Source: Endomicrobium sp.
Lineage (GTDB): Bacteria > Elusimicrobiota > Endomicrobiia > Endomicrobiales > Endomicrobiaceae
Assembly: GCA_031262135.1 (NCBI GenBank)
Contig: JAISIG010000004.1
Span: 1-7,525 of the forward strand
Reading direction: 5' to 3'
Length of the DNA: 7,525 bases
Shown here: piece after piece, positions 1-6,870 of the stretch
Layout of the letters: every line of letters starts with the position of its first letter
Position numbering within the stretch: position 1 is the first letter of the stretch
Translations under genes and position numbers: made by a program
The notes under the pieces: model-generated
What the model was told of the DNA's origin: nothing
Seen by the model: the letters and a program-made list of their open reading frames with translations, nothing else
The model's database searches: none

Positions 1-234
1 TCAAAAGTTTCTAAGCGTATAAGTAAAGAATCTGCTATGGTAAAACTGTTTTGTTCTGAAATGGCAATGAAAGTTACTATTAATGCTATGCAAATATTAG
101 GTGGATATGGATATATAACAGAGTATAATGTAGAAAAGATGATGAGAGATGCTAGAATAACAACATTATACGAAGGTACTAGTCAAATTCAAAAGAACGA
201 AATTGCGTTAAGCTTAATTAAAGAAAATATATAG
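1..234 (+). CDS. Acyl-CoA dehydrogenase, C-terminal fragment (5' end outside window)
   Basis: The frame is open from base 1 and ends with TAG at 232-234, giving the last 77 residues of a flavoprotein that oxidises acyl-CoA to enoyl-CoA. The fragment is the C-terminal helical domain. It shows the family pattern GGYGY, then MMRDARIT, then LYEGTSQIQ. The Glu of YEGT (codon 172-174) aligns with the catalytic base of the short- and medium-chain enzymes (butyryl-CoA and medium-chain types). The Met at base 37 is internal, not a start, because the family similarity begins before it. Chain-length specificity cannot be read from this piece. The next gene, etfB, starts 16 bases later and etfA follows, so the natural electron acceptor is encoded alongside. 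The full enzyme is usually about 380 residues, so roughly 300 lie upstream of the window. Confidence 0.93.
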   Translation, partial: SKVSKRISKESAMVKLFCSEMAMKVTINAMQILGGYGYITEYNVEKMMRDARITTLYEGTSQIQKNEIALSLIKENI

Positions 235-250
235 TAATCTTATAGTTAGT

Positions 251-982
251 ATGAGTGATAATATTATAATTTGTATTAAAGATATAATTAAAAATAGTTT
301 TGATGAATATGCCTTAGAAACAGGACTATATCTTAAAACTAAAATAAAAAAGCAATCAAAAGTGATAGTATTAACAATGGGAAACAATTGTAATAATACT
401 GATTATATTCTACGTACAGCTATTGCAAAAGGAGCTGATGAAGCTTATTTATTAAGCGATGGAAGCTTTCAAGGATCAGATAGTATAGCCACAGCGTATA
501 TCTTAGCTACAGCTATTAAAGTTCTTATTAAAACATATACTATCATCATATGCGGAGAAAAAACTACTGATTTTGGTACTGGAAATGTTGGTGCTGCTAT
601 AGCGGCAATGCTAAAAATTCCTTATATTGCTTATGTTAATAAAATAGGATCTATACATAATAATACTATTATAGTTGAGAGAATTCTTGATAATATGTGT
701 GACATTATGAAATCTCCTTTTCCTATACTTTTTACAGTTCTAAAAAATATGTATACTCCACATATTCCTTCTATTAGATCTAAAATTATGGCGAAGCAAT
801 ATATCATTAAAAGCTTTAATGCACTTGATTTAGATATCGATACTACAAAGGTTGGTATCAATGGTTCTCCTACGCAAATAGTAAAAAAAAATAATTCTAT
901 AAAACATAAACAAAAGTTTTTTTCAGGAAATGTGAAAGACATTGTATCCAAATTCCTAAAAAGTTTGAAACATTATGTGTAA
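251..982 (+). CDS. etfB: Electron transfer flavoprotein, beta subunit
   Basis: This 243-residue protein is close to the usual 250-260 of EtfB, the smaller subunit of the heterodimer that accepts electrons from acyl-CoA dehydrogenases. Recognisable blocks are FDEYALE near residue 16, LTMG, GADEAYLLSD, the ATAYILA helix, GNVGAAIA at about 111-118, and GSPTQIV at 205-211, a conserved C-terminal block. The nucleotide-binding stretch at 102-114 reads GEKTTDFGTGNVG, where many relatives have GRQAIDGDTAQVG. The Asp, Thr and VG are kept but the middle has changed. The classical EtfB signature around 'VER...P.L.TV' is only partly kept. The start at 251 has no clear Shine-Dalgarno sequence, but the N-terminus fits the family. 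The 3' end overlaps etfA by 8 bases. A run of nine A at 883-891 lies inside the gene, in frame. Confidence 0.92.
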   Translation: MSDNIIICIKDIIKNSFDEYALETGLYLKTKIKKQSKVIVLTMGNNCNNTDYILRTAIAKGADEAYLLSDGSFQGSDSIATAYILATAIKVLIKTYTIIICGEKTTDFGTGNVGAAIAAMLKIPYIAYVNKIGSIHNNTIIVERILDNMCDIMKSPFPILFTVLKNMYTPHIPSIRSKIMAKQYIIKSFNALDLDIDTTKVGINGSPTQIVKKNNSIKHKQKFFSGNVKDIVSKFLKSLKHYV

Positions 983-1982
983 AAAAACAAATATAGATAT
1001 TTGCCTTTATGCAGAATATAATCGTGGACATATAGATTATATGAATACATATAACCTTATCACTACGGGTCAAACTATCGCTAGTAAACTGAATGTATCC
1101 ATAGGTGTAATTATTATTGGTTATCATATCGATATTATGCAAGCTCAACGTTTGATTAATATAGGAGCAAACAAAATATATGTTATTGATAATAAACTTT
1201 TTTATATTTTTAAAGAAGATATTTATAAATGCATGCTACTAGAAATACTGAATAAGATTAATCCAAAAATATTACTTTTTTCTCATACTGCTACAAGTAA
1301 ATTATTAGCATCAATGATAGCTGCTGAGCTTTATACAGGAATTATAGTTTCATCCAATATAAATGAATTGAATATTGATATAAAAAAGAATAAAATATCA
1401 ATATGGAAAAAGAATGCTATATTAGAAATTCCATATTCTTCTCCAAAAATTATTACAATAAGACCTTCATTTTTTGCGAAAGCAAAAGTCCACCAACTGC
1501 ACAAGTCAGGAACAATTATCAAATATAATGATTTTAAGATATCTAATTTAGACAATATAACATGTATACTTAATTGTAGAAAAAATATACATTCTAATCT
1601 ATTTGCAAATTTATCTTGTGCTTCTATCGTAGTAGGTGTCGGTAGAGGAGTATACAACTGTCATTGTTTTAATTTGATTAAAGAGTTTGCTGATCTTATT
1701 AATGGAACAATAGGTGCTTCAAAACCTGCTGTAGATTTTGGATTGGTCCCATCTTCTAATAAGATAGGAGAAACAGGAGTATATATTAATCCTAGGATTT
1801 ACATTGCTTGTGGCATTTCTGGAGATATAAAACATACTGTTGGCATTAGTAAAAATAGTATAATTATCGCAATAAATATAGACCCAGAATGTGAGATGAT
1901 GAAAATAGCCAATTTTGCATTGCATGGGAATTTATACGATATTGTTAGACAGTTGATAAAACAAATTCAATATACCAACTAA
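975..1982 (+). CDS. etfA: Electron transfer flavoprotein, alpha subunit
   Basis: This 335-residue protein is the FAD-binding partner of EtfB. The N-terminal domain I (to about residue 190) is poorly conserved: the usual RPAFGGN-like block is replaced by a lysine- and isoleucine-rich stretch, followed by TIRPSFF. The C-terminal FAD domain is clear: VGVGRGV at 220-226, then IGASKPAVDFG, KIGETG at about 263-268, IYIACGISGDIKH ending at His287, and IAINIDPE. These match the EtfA FAD-binding signature, except that SGDIKH has Lys286 where Gln is usual and GETG has Glu266 where Gln is usual. The ATG lies inside the end of etfB (ATGTGTAA), so translation is probably coupled. No Shine-Dalgarno sequence is seen. 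The stop overlaps the stop of the convergent peptidase gene. Function follows from family and context; electron bifurcation is not established. Confidence 0.93.
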   Translation: MCKKTNIDICLYAEYNRGHIDYMNTYNLITTGQTIASKLNVSIGVIIIGYHIDIMQAQRLINIGANKIYVIDNKLFYIFKEDIYKCMLLEILNKINPKILLFSHTATSKLLASMIAAELYTGIIVSSNINELNIDIKKNKISIWKKNAILEIPYSSPKIITIRPSFFAKAKVHQLHKSGTIIKYNDFKISNLDNITCILNCRKNIHSNLFANLSCASIVVGVGRGVYNCHCFNLIKEFADLINGTIGASKPAVDFGLVPSSNKIGETGVYINPRIYIACGISGDIKHTVGISKNSIIIAINIDPECEMMKIANFALHGNLYDIVRQLIKQIQYTN

Positions 1983-3178
1983 TTACTATCAAAATTTGCA
2001 ATGATACTTTTTATTTGATTATAAAAATCTTGTTTTTCTTCATTTGTTAAAATTATATTGGACATTTGTTTTATCTTGAGAAAATTTAGGAAATTACCAT
2101 TTTTTTTTATTCTGAAATCCAAGTGTGGCCCTGTTGCTAAACCTGTCATTCCTACATACCCTATAATTTGCCCTTGGTTTACTTTGTCTCCTTTCTTTAA
2201 TCCATTTTCAAATTTTAGTAAGTGTCCATAATAAGTTTCATAACCATTCAAATGTTTTATAACAATTAGATTCCCAAAATCTCCATGAGTGCTTAGTCTT
2301 AATATTATTCCATTTCCTATAGCTGATACAGGAGTTCCTAATGGAGCTGCATAATCTATTCCTAAATGAGGTCTGATATATTTTAATATAGGATGCAGTC
2401 TTTTCTTTGAAAAAAATGAACTTATTCTACTAAATTGTAACGGTGCTTTTAAAAATGCTAGTTGTAATGATTCCCCTGTTTCATCAAAATAATTCCCAAG
2501 TTCTGTAAAATCGTTTGTGTACTGTTTGTTATTAAAATAAAAAGCATTATATGTCTTATTAGAAGTATTATACTGGGCTGCCAAAATTTTTGAAGACAAA
2601 ATAACATTTTTTTTGTTTAAGTATTCTATTTCATAAAATATTTGAAATGTATCTCCTTTCTTAGAAGATGTAACAAAATCTAATTTCCATGCAAATATGT
2701 CTGCAAAAGCAAGTATTATATCAGATGGAATATTTTGTAATTTCATTTCTGCCCATAAAGAAGAAGTTACAGTGCCTTTTTGATAAAATGTTGATAGTTC
2801 AATTTCGTATTCTTTCTGTTCTATCCTAATTTGATTTGTATCATTTATTAATAAGTAATACTCTTTATTGTTACGTAATGGGTAATATGCAAACTCTTTC
2901 CATGTATTTGTCATTGAATCTAAAATAATTTCATAAAAATCACCTGGAATACATTGATCAACGTTAAGTATACTTTGAATGTTTTTTACAATAAGCTTAA
3001 CATCTGATTCTGATAATTTACTGTTATTATTTAATGCATTTAGTAAAGTATCACCTCGTTGAATGATATTCTTTTCTGTATAATATGTAGCATATGCTAT
3101 ATTGCTCAAGTTGACTGGTAGAAAAAAAAATGCTATTAATAATACGATATATAATTTATACTTTATTATACTAAACAT
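1979..3178 (-). CDS. Secreted M23-family peptidoglycan metallopeptidase
   Basis: This 399-residue protein starts with a Sec signal peptide: Lys at 6 and 8, a hydrophobic core at about 9-22, and an AYA site predicting cleavage after Ala30. A LysM-like or Csd3-like region follows (IIQRGDTLLNAL, residues about 38-49), then a middle domain with AFADIFAWKLDF and KKGDTFQIFYE. The C-terminal M23 domain starts near residue 250 (FSRISSFFSKKRLHPIL). Zinc ligands are His271 and Asp275 in HLGIDY. His319 in YGHL and His352 in GPHLDF are the expected catalytic residues. The third ligand position, normally the second His of HxH, is Asp354. The architecture matches MepM/ShyA-type endopeptidases that cut stem-peptide cross-links in the periplasm to allow wall growth. 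No other Met lies in the first 80 or so residues, so the start is firm. No Shine-Dalgarno sequence is seen. Confidence 0.92.
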   Translation of the reverse strand: MFSIIKYKLYIVLLIAFFFLPVNLSNIAYATYYTEKNIIQRGDTLLNALNNNSKLSESDVKLIVKNIQSILNVDQCIPGDFYEIILDSMTNTWKEFAYYPLRNNKEYYLLINDTNQIRIEQKEYEIELSTFYQKGTVTSSLWAEMKLQNIPSDIILAFADIFAWKLDFVTSSKKGDTFQIFYEIEYLNKKNVILSSKILAAQYNTSNKTYNAFYFNNKQYTNDFTELGNYFDETGESLQLAFLKAPLQFSRISSFFSKKRLHPILKYIRPHLGIDYAAPLGTPVSAIGNGIILRLSTHGDFGNLIVIKHLNGYETYYGHLLKFENGLKKGDKVNQGQIIGYVGMTGLATGPHLDFRIKKNGNFLNFLKIKQMSNIILTNEEKQDFYNQIKSIIANFDSN

Positions 3179-3181
3179 ATT

Positions 3182-3210
3182 TTTTTATAATATGATTTTT
3201 TGTTTATAAT
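3182..3210 (+). promoter_or_regulatory. Probable promoter for the DUF1015-hisG-gltX transcription unit
   Basis: A perfect TATAAT lies at 3205-3210. A weak -35 (TTTTTA, three of six matches) sits 17 bases upstream at 3182-3187. The start would be near 3217, giving a leader of about 20 bases before the ATG at 3238. A weak ribosome binding site, GTGGGT, lies at about 3222-3227. This -10 directly abuts the -35 of the opposing peptidase promoter, so the two probably compete for polymerase. The call rests mainly on the -10 and on being the only space available upstream. Confidence 0.45.
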
Positions 3211-3216
3211 TGTCAA
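3187..3216 (-). promoter_or_regulatory. Sigma70-type promoter for the M23 peptidase gene
   Basis: Read on the minus strand, a perfect TTGACA (3216-3211) is followed after 18 bases by TATTAT (3192-3187), which matches the -10 consensus at five of six positions. Transcription would start near 3180, only a few bases before the ATG at 3178-3176, so the mRNA would be almost leaderless. That agrees with the absence of a ribosome binding site. The region is AT-rich, so the -10 could arise by chance; the exact -35 is the stronger part. Confidence 0.55.
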
Positions 3217-3237
3217 CTTTAGTGGGTAATTAAAATA

Positions 3238-4461
3238 ATGGCTGAATTAAAACCTTTTAGAGCACTAAGATATAAATTTAACCTATTAACAAATTTGATT
3301 TGTCCTCCATATGATGTCATAGATTCTGAAATGAGGTCTAGATTATGTGCAATGTCTAAGTATAATATAGTAAATATAGAATTGCCTAAATCATCAACAA
3401 GTTACAATCCTTATCAACAATCCTTGATTTTACTTAATTCGTGGATATCTAATGGGATATTAATTAAAGATTCTATGGCCTCATTATATTTTTATGAGCA
3501 AATTTTTGAACACAATAATATAAAGATGACAAGGAGAGGATTCTTTTCTCTGTTAAAACTTGATGATCATTATATAAAACAACATGAACAAATTATCGAA
3601 TCACATAAAGAAGATAGGTTATCTTTATTACAAGAAACTAAGGCTAATATCAGTCCTATTTTTGTTGTTTTTGAAGACAGTAATCATATTATTATTAATT
3701 TATGTAAAGAAATTTCTAAAAAAAATCCACAATCTTTTGCGAGAGATTCTAATGGAATATTCCATAAATTATGGGTGGTTAATAATACGGATATTATTAA
3801 TTTAGTAATAGAATATTTTAAAAAAAAAGTGGTTTTTATAGCAGATGGACATCATAGATATAATACTGCTTGTGAATATCGAGACAAAGAAATTAAAATA
3901 CATCAACACACTTTGTCAGTTAATTATGAAAGTAATTATATTTTAACTTATTTTTGTCCCATGGAAGATCCTGGTATTTTAATTTTACCTACACATAGGG
4001 TATTGTTAGATATTCCTCATCATCTAGATGATATTATCACGAAATATTTTGATGTACATCATACTAACAGAGATTATCATAAATCGTTAGCTAAATTAAA
4101 TCAAAGTTCAAATCAAGCATTTATGATTTTTTTTCATGGAAGATATAAAATTCTTACAATAAAAAAAAGATCGTTTCTTAAGCGTTTTATGCCAAATAAA
4201 AGTGAGTCTTATCGTAATTTAGCTGTAAATATTTTGCATAATATATTAGTTCCAAATATTGAAGCGTCAAAATATGTATATTGTAAAAATGATAAAGATG
4301 CATTGCTATTTGCACAAAAAACAGGAAAAATGGCAATTATTTTTCCATCTATTCCAATGCAATATTTAAAAAATATTAGTTTATCAAATGAAATAATGCC
4401 ACAAAAAACAACATATTTTTATCCAAAACTTGCAAGTGGGATGGTTATACGAAAATTTTAA
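3238..4461 (+). CDS. DUF1015 family protein, function unknown
   Basis: This 407-residue protein matches the DUF1015 family along its whole length (family members are about 400-450 residues). The N-terminal block MAELKPFRALRY fixes the start at 3238, followed by the family's CPPYDVI and YNIVNIELP. Other conserved blocks are RRGFFSL, HEQIIESHKEDR (residues 116-127), ANISPIF, IADGHHRYNTA (about 201-211) and MEDPGILILPTHR. The charged HE..., KEDR and DGHHRY residues look like an active site, but no reaction is assigned here. No signal peptide or membrane segment is visible, so it is probably cytoplasmic. It is the first gene of a rightward unit, 29 bases ahead of hisG. A run of nine A at 3820-3828 is in frame (FKKKVVF). 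Confidence 0.88.
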   Translation: MAELKPFRALRYKFNLLTNLICPPYDVIDSEMRSRLCAMSKYNIVNIELPKSSTSYNPYQQSLILLNSWISNGILIKDSMASLYFYEQIFEHNNIKMTRRGFFSLLKLDDHYIKQHEQIIESHKEDRLSLLQETKANISPIFVVFEDSNHIIINLCKEISKKNPQSFARDSNGIFHKLWVVNNTDIINLVIEYFKKKVVFIADGHHRYNTACEYRDKEIKIHQHTLSVNYESNYILTYFCPMEDPGILILPTHRVLLDIPHHLDDIITKYFDVHHTNRDYHKSLAKLNQSSNQAFMIFFHGRYKILTIKKRSFLKRFMPNKSESYRNLAVNILHNILVPNIEASKYVYCKNDKDALLFAQKTGKMAIIFPSIPMQYLKNISLSNEIMPQKTTYFYPKLASGMVIRKF

Positions 4462-4473
4462 TATAAAGAATTT

Positions 4474-4479
4474 AGGAGA
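4474..4479 (+). promoter_or_regulatory. Ribosome binding site of hisG
   Basis: AGGAGA lies 11 bases before the hisG ATG in the 29-base gap after the DUF1015 gene. It is one of only two clear Shine-Dalgarno sequences in the window and supports the ATG at 4491 as the start. Confidence 0.65.
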
Positions 4480-4490
4480 CATACTTTATT

Positions 4491-5375
4491 ATGACCACAA
4501 AAAAGATACTAAAACTTGGGTTCCCAAAAGGTAGTTTACAAAATGCGACTATTGCATTATTTAAAAGAGCAGGTATTCGAGTTACTATCCCATCATCAAG
4601 ATCATATTATCCAATATCAGACGATAAAGATCTTGAAATGATGTTAATACGTTCTCAGGAAATTGCAAAATATGTTCAAGATGGTTTTTTTGATGTTGGC
4701 TTAACTGGCTATGATTGGATTTGTGAAACTAATTCTAATGTGCAAGAAGTATGTGAATTAAATTACGCAAAATCTGGATTTAGGTTTGTTAAATGGGTAT
4801 TAGCAGTTCCAGAAAATTCTATAATAAAATCCATAGAAGATTTACACGGTAAAAGGATTGCTACAGAACTTGTTAGGTACACTACGAAATATTTTGCACA
4901 AAGAAATATCAAAGTTAATGTTGAATTTTCGTGGGGCGCTACAGAAGCTAAAGCTGGTAAGTTTGTTGATGCTATAGTCGAACTTACTGAAACTGGATCT
5001 TCCTTGAAGGAAAATAATTTAAGAATTATTAAAGAAATATTGCAATCTAGTACGCGGTTGATTGTGAACAGATCATCCTTATTAGATCCATGGAAAAAAG
5101 AAAAGATTGAAAATATATCGCTATTATTACAAGGGGCTCTTAGAGCTGAAAATATGGTAGGACTTAAACTAAACGTCTCAAACAAAAATTTTACAAAAAT
5201 TATTCAAATTTTACCATCTCTTAAAAAACCTACTGTTGCGAAATTACATGGAGATGATTGGTATGCTATAGAAGTTATATTAGAAGAAACACTTGTAAAA
5301 GAGATTATTCCTATTTTAAAACGTAATGGAGCTACAGATATTGTAGAATACTCATTAAATAAAATTATATATTAA
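4491..5375 (+). CDS. hisG: ATP phosphoribosyltransferase, long form
   Basis: This 294-residue enzyme condenses ATP with PRPP to phosphoribosyl-ATP, the first step of histidine synthesis. The N-terminal catalytic part begins LGFPKGSL (residues 9-16) and includes GLTGYDW, KWVLAVPE and KRIATELV. The PRPP-binding loop DAIVELTETGSSL is at 160-172; the family signature usually has Thr where this has Ser171. After LLLQGAL, the C-terminal regulatory domain (about residues 217-290) contains LPSLKKPTV and GATDIVEYSLNKII. This extra domain marks the long, hexameric, histidine-inhibited form that does not need HisZ. All expected blocks are present, so the enzyme looks intact. No other his gene is visible in the window; gltX follows 10 bases later. 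Low GC is typical of its neighbours, so nothing points to recent transfer. Confidence 0.95.
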   Translation: MTTKKILKLGFPKGSLQNATIALFKRAGIRVTIPSSRSYYPISDDKDLEMMLIRSQEIAKYVQDGFFDVGLTGYDWICETNSNVQEVCELNYAKSGFRFVKWVLAVPENSIIKSIEDLHGKRIATELVRYTTKYFAQRNIKVNVEFSWGATEAKAGKFVDAIVELTETGSSLKENNLRIIKEILQSSTRLIVNRSSLLDPWKKEKIENISLLLQGALRAENMVGLKLNVSNKNFTKIIQILPSLKKPTVAKLHGDDWYAIEVILEETLVKEIIPILKRNGATDIVEYSLNKIIY

Positions 5376-5385
5376 TTAATATAAT

Positions 5386-6870
5386 ATGCTAAATAATAAT
5401 CAAAATGTTAGAGTACGTTTTGCTCCATCACCTACAGGAAGTTTACATGTAGGAGGTGTTCGTACAGCTTTATTTAATTGGCTATTTGCAAGACATTACA
5501 ATGGGAAGTTTATTATAAGAATTGAAGATACTGATATAAAGCGTTCAACACAAGAATATGTAAAAATTGTTTTAGATACAATGTTATGGTTAAATTTAAA
5601 ATGGGATGAAGGCCCATTTTTTCAAATGCAACGTAACGATTTATATTTAAAATATATTTCCCAACTTTTAAAAAATAAGAGTGCATATTACTGTTATTGT
5701 ACTAAAGAAAAAATATCTAAAAATAAATTAAATGCACAAAAGAAAAAAAAGCCATTCAAATATATTTGTAATTGCAAAGAACTATCGCTAAAACAACTTG
5801 ATGAGAAAAAGAAGTTAAATCAAAATCCAGTAGTTAGATTTATAGTTCCAAAAGTAGGCACAACAGTAATTAATGACTTGATAAAAGGACGTATAGTATT
5901 CAATAATACATTATTTGGCGATTTTATTATTTTGAGAGCAAATGGAACTCCAACATACAATTTAGCTTGTGTAGTAGATGATTACAATATGAAAATTTCA
6001 CACATATTACGAGGAGATGATCATTTGTCTAATTGTCCAAAACAAGTTTTTATTTATAATGCTTTAGGATGGAAAATTCCTTATTTTGCACATATATCAA
6101 TGATATTAGACAATAATGGGAAACGAATGTCTAAAAGAGAACGTACATTATCAGTTCTAGAATATAGAAGAGAAGGATATCTGCAAGAAGCTTTATTAAA
6201 TTATATTGCATTGCTTGGATGGTCTACTACTGATAGTCAGCAAATTTTTACATTAAATGAATTACAACAAAAATTTTCTATACAAAGATGTAGTTTAAAT
6301 CCTGCTATCTTTGATGTAAAAAAATTGGTATGGATAAATAAAGAGAAGATGCATACAAAATCTGTTGAAGAAATATATCAATTATTTATCGATTGGGTCA
6401 AATATGTTCATTTAAATCATATTGTACAAAACTGGGATATTGCAACATTGAAAAAAATTATTACATTAGAGCATAATAAATTTAACACGTTAAATGATAT
6501 TATGCAAGTAGCTTGTTTATTCTTTAATTATAAGTTGATGTATAATGATGATAAAATAAAAAAAATATTATTTAGTGTTAATTCAGAGCTAGTATTAATT
6601 GAAAGTCTTAAAAATTTTAGTGAACATGAACAATATAATTTTTCAGCTGGAACTTTAGAATTATATGCCAGGAATTTGGCAGTAAAATATAATTTAAAAA
6701 CGTCTCAAGTATTTCATCCCATTCGTATAGCTGTTGCTGGAAAAATGAGTGGGCCAAGTCTATTTCATATGATGGAAATTCTTGGCAAAGAGGAAGTTGT
6801 TAATAGAATAAGCTTTGCCTTAAATATAATAAATAAAAGTAAGGAGGATTTTAGTAATGTCAAAAATTAA
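5386..6870 (+). CDS. gltX: Glutamyl-tRNA synthetase
   Basis: This 494-residue class I synthetase charges tRNA-Glu with glutamate, with a length normal for bacterial GltX (470-500). The start of the Rossmann fold, RFAPSPTGSLHVGG, carries the HIGH-type motif at 21-24, followed by IRIEDTD at 44-50. A zinc-type cluster is formed by Cys103 and Cys105 (CYC) and Cys128 and Cys130 (CNC), separated by a lysine-rich stretch. ILRGDDHLSN and the KMSKS-type motif KRMSKR (246-251) complete the active site. The C-terminal anticodon-binding part (from about 330) ends with the typical IRIAVAG and MEILGKEEVV blocks. Whether it also charges tRNA-Gln cannot be judged. The gene starts 10 bases after hisG with no clear ribosome binding site, and its last 14 bases overlap the next gene. 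Confidence 0.96.
   Translation: MLNNNQNVRVRFAPSPTGSLHVGGVRTALFNWLFARHYNGKFIIRIEDTDIKRSTQEYVKIVLDTMLWLNLKWDEGPFFQMQRNDLYLKYISQLLKNKSAYYCYCTKEKISKNKLNAQKKKKPFKYICNCKELSLKQLDEKKKLNQNPVVRFIVPKVGTTVINDLIKGRIVFNNTLFGDFIILRANGTPTYNLACVVDDYNMKISHILRGDDHLSNCPKQVFIYNALGWKIPYFAHISMILDNNGKRMSKRERTLSVLEYRREGYLQEALLNYIALLGWSTTDSQQIFTLNELQQKFSIQRCSLNPAIFDVKKLVWINKEKMHTKSVEEIYQLFIDWVKYVHLNHIVQNWDIATLKKIITLEHNKFNTLNDIMQVACLFFNYKLMYNDDKIKKILFSVNSELVLIESLKNFSEHEQYNFSAGTLELYARNLAVKYNLKTSQVFHPIRIAVAGKMSGPSLFHMMEILGKEEVVNRISFALNIINKSKEDFSNVKN
6841..6848 (+). promoter_or_regulatory. Strong ribosome binding site inside the end of gltX
   Basis: AAGGAGGA is a near-perfect complement of the usual 16S 3' end. It lies within the gltX coding sequence, with nine bases between GGAGG and the ATG at 6857. 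It is the strongest such site in the window and fixes the start of the last gene. Confidence 0.8.

Noticed and set aside
37..39. ATG as a possible start of a short independent gene
   Set aside because: The frame is open upstream to base 1 and the family similarity of the dehydrogenase continues across this Met.
631..1148. Two minus-strand open frames across the etfB/etfA junction
   Set aside because: They lie opposite two well-supported genes, have no family resemblance and no ribosome binding sites, and are expected by chance in AT-rich sequence.
2016..2040. Possible weak hairpin (AAAAATC and TTTTT) just past the etfA stop, as a terminator
   Set aside because: The stem would be A-T only and very short, lies inside the peptidase gene, and such matches are everywhere in this sequence.
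4763..5185. A 140-codon minus-strand frame inside hisG
   Set aside because: It is fully antisense to a conserved enzyme with every family motif intact; its composition mirrors the hisG codons.
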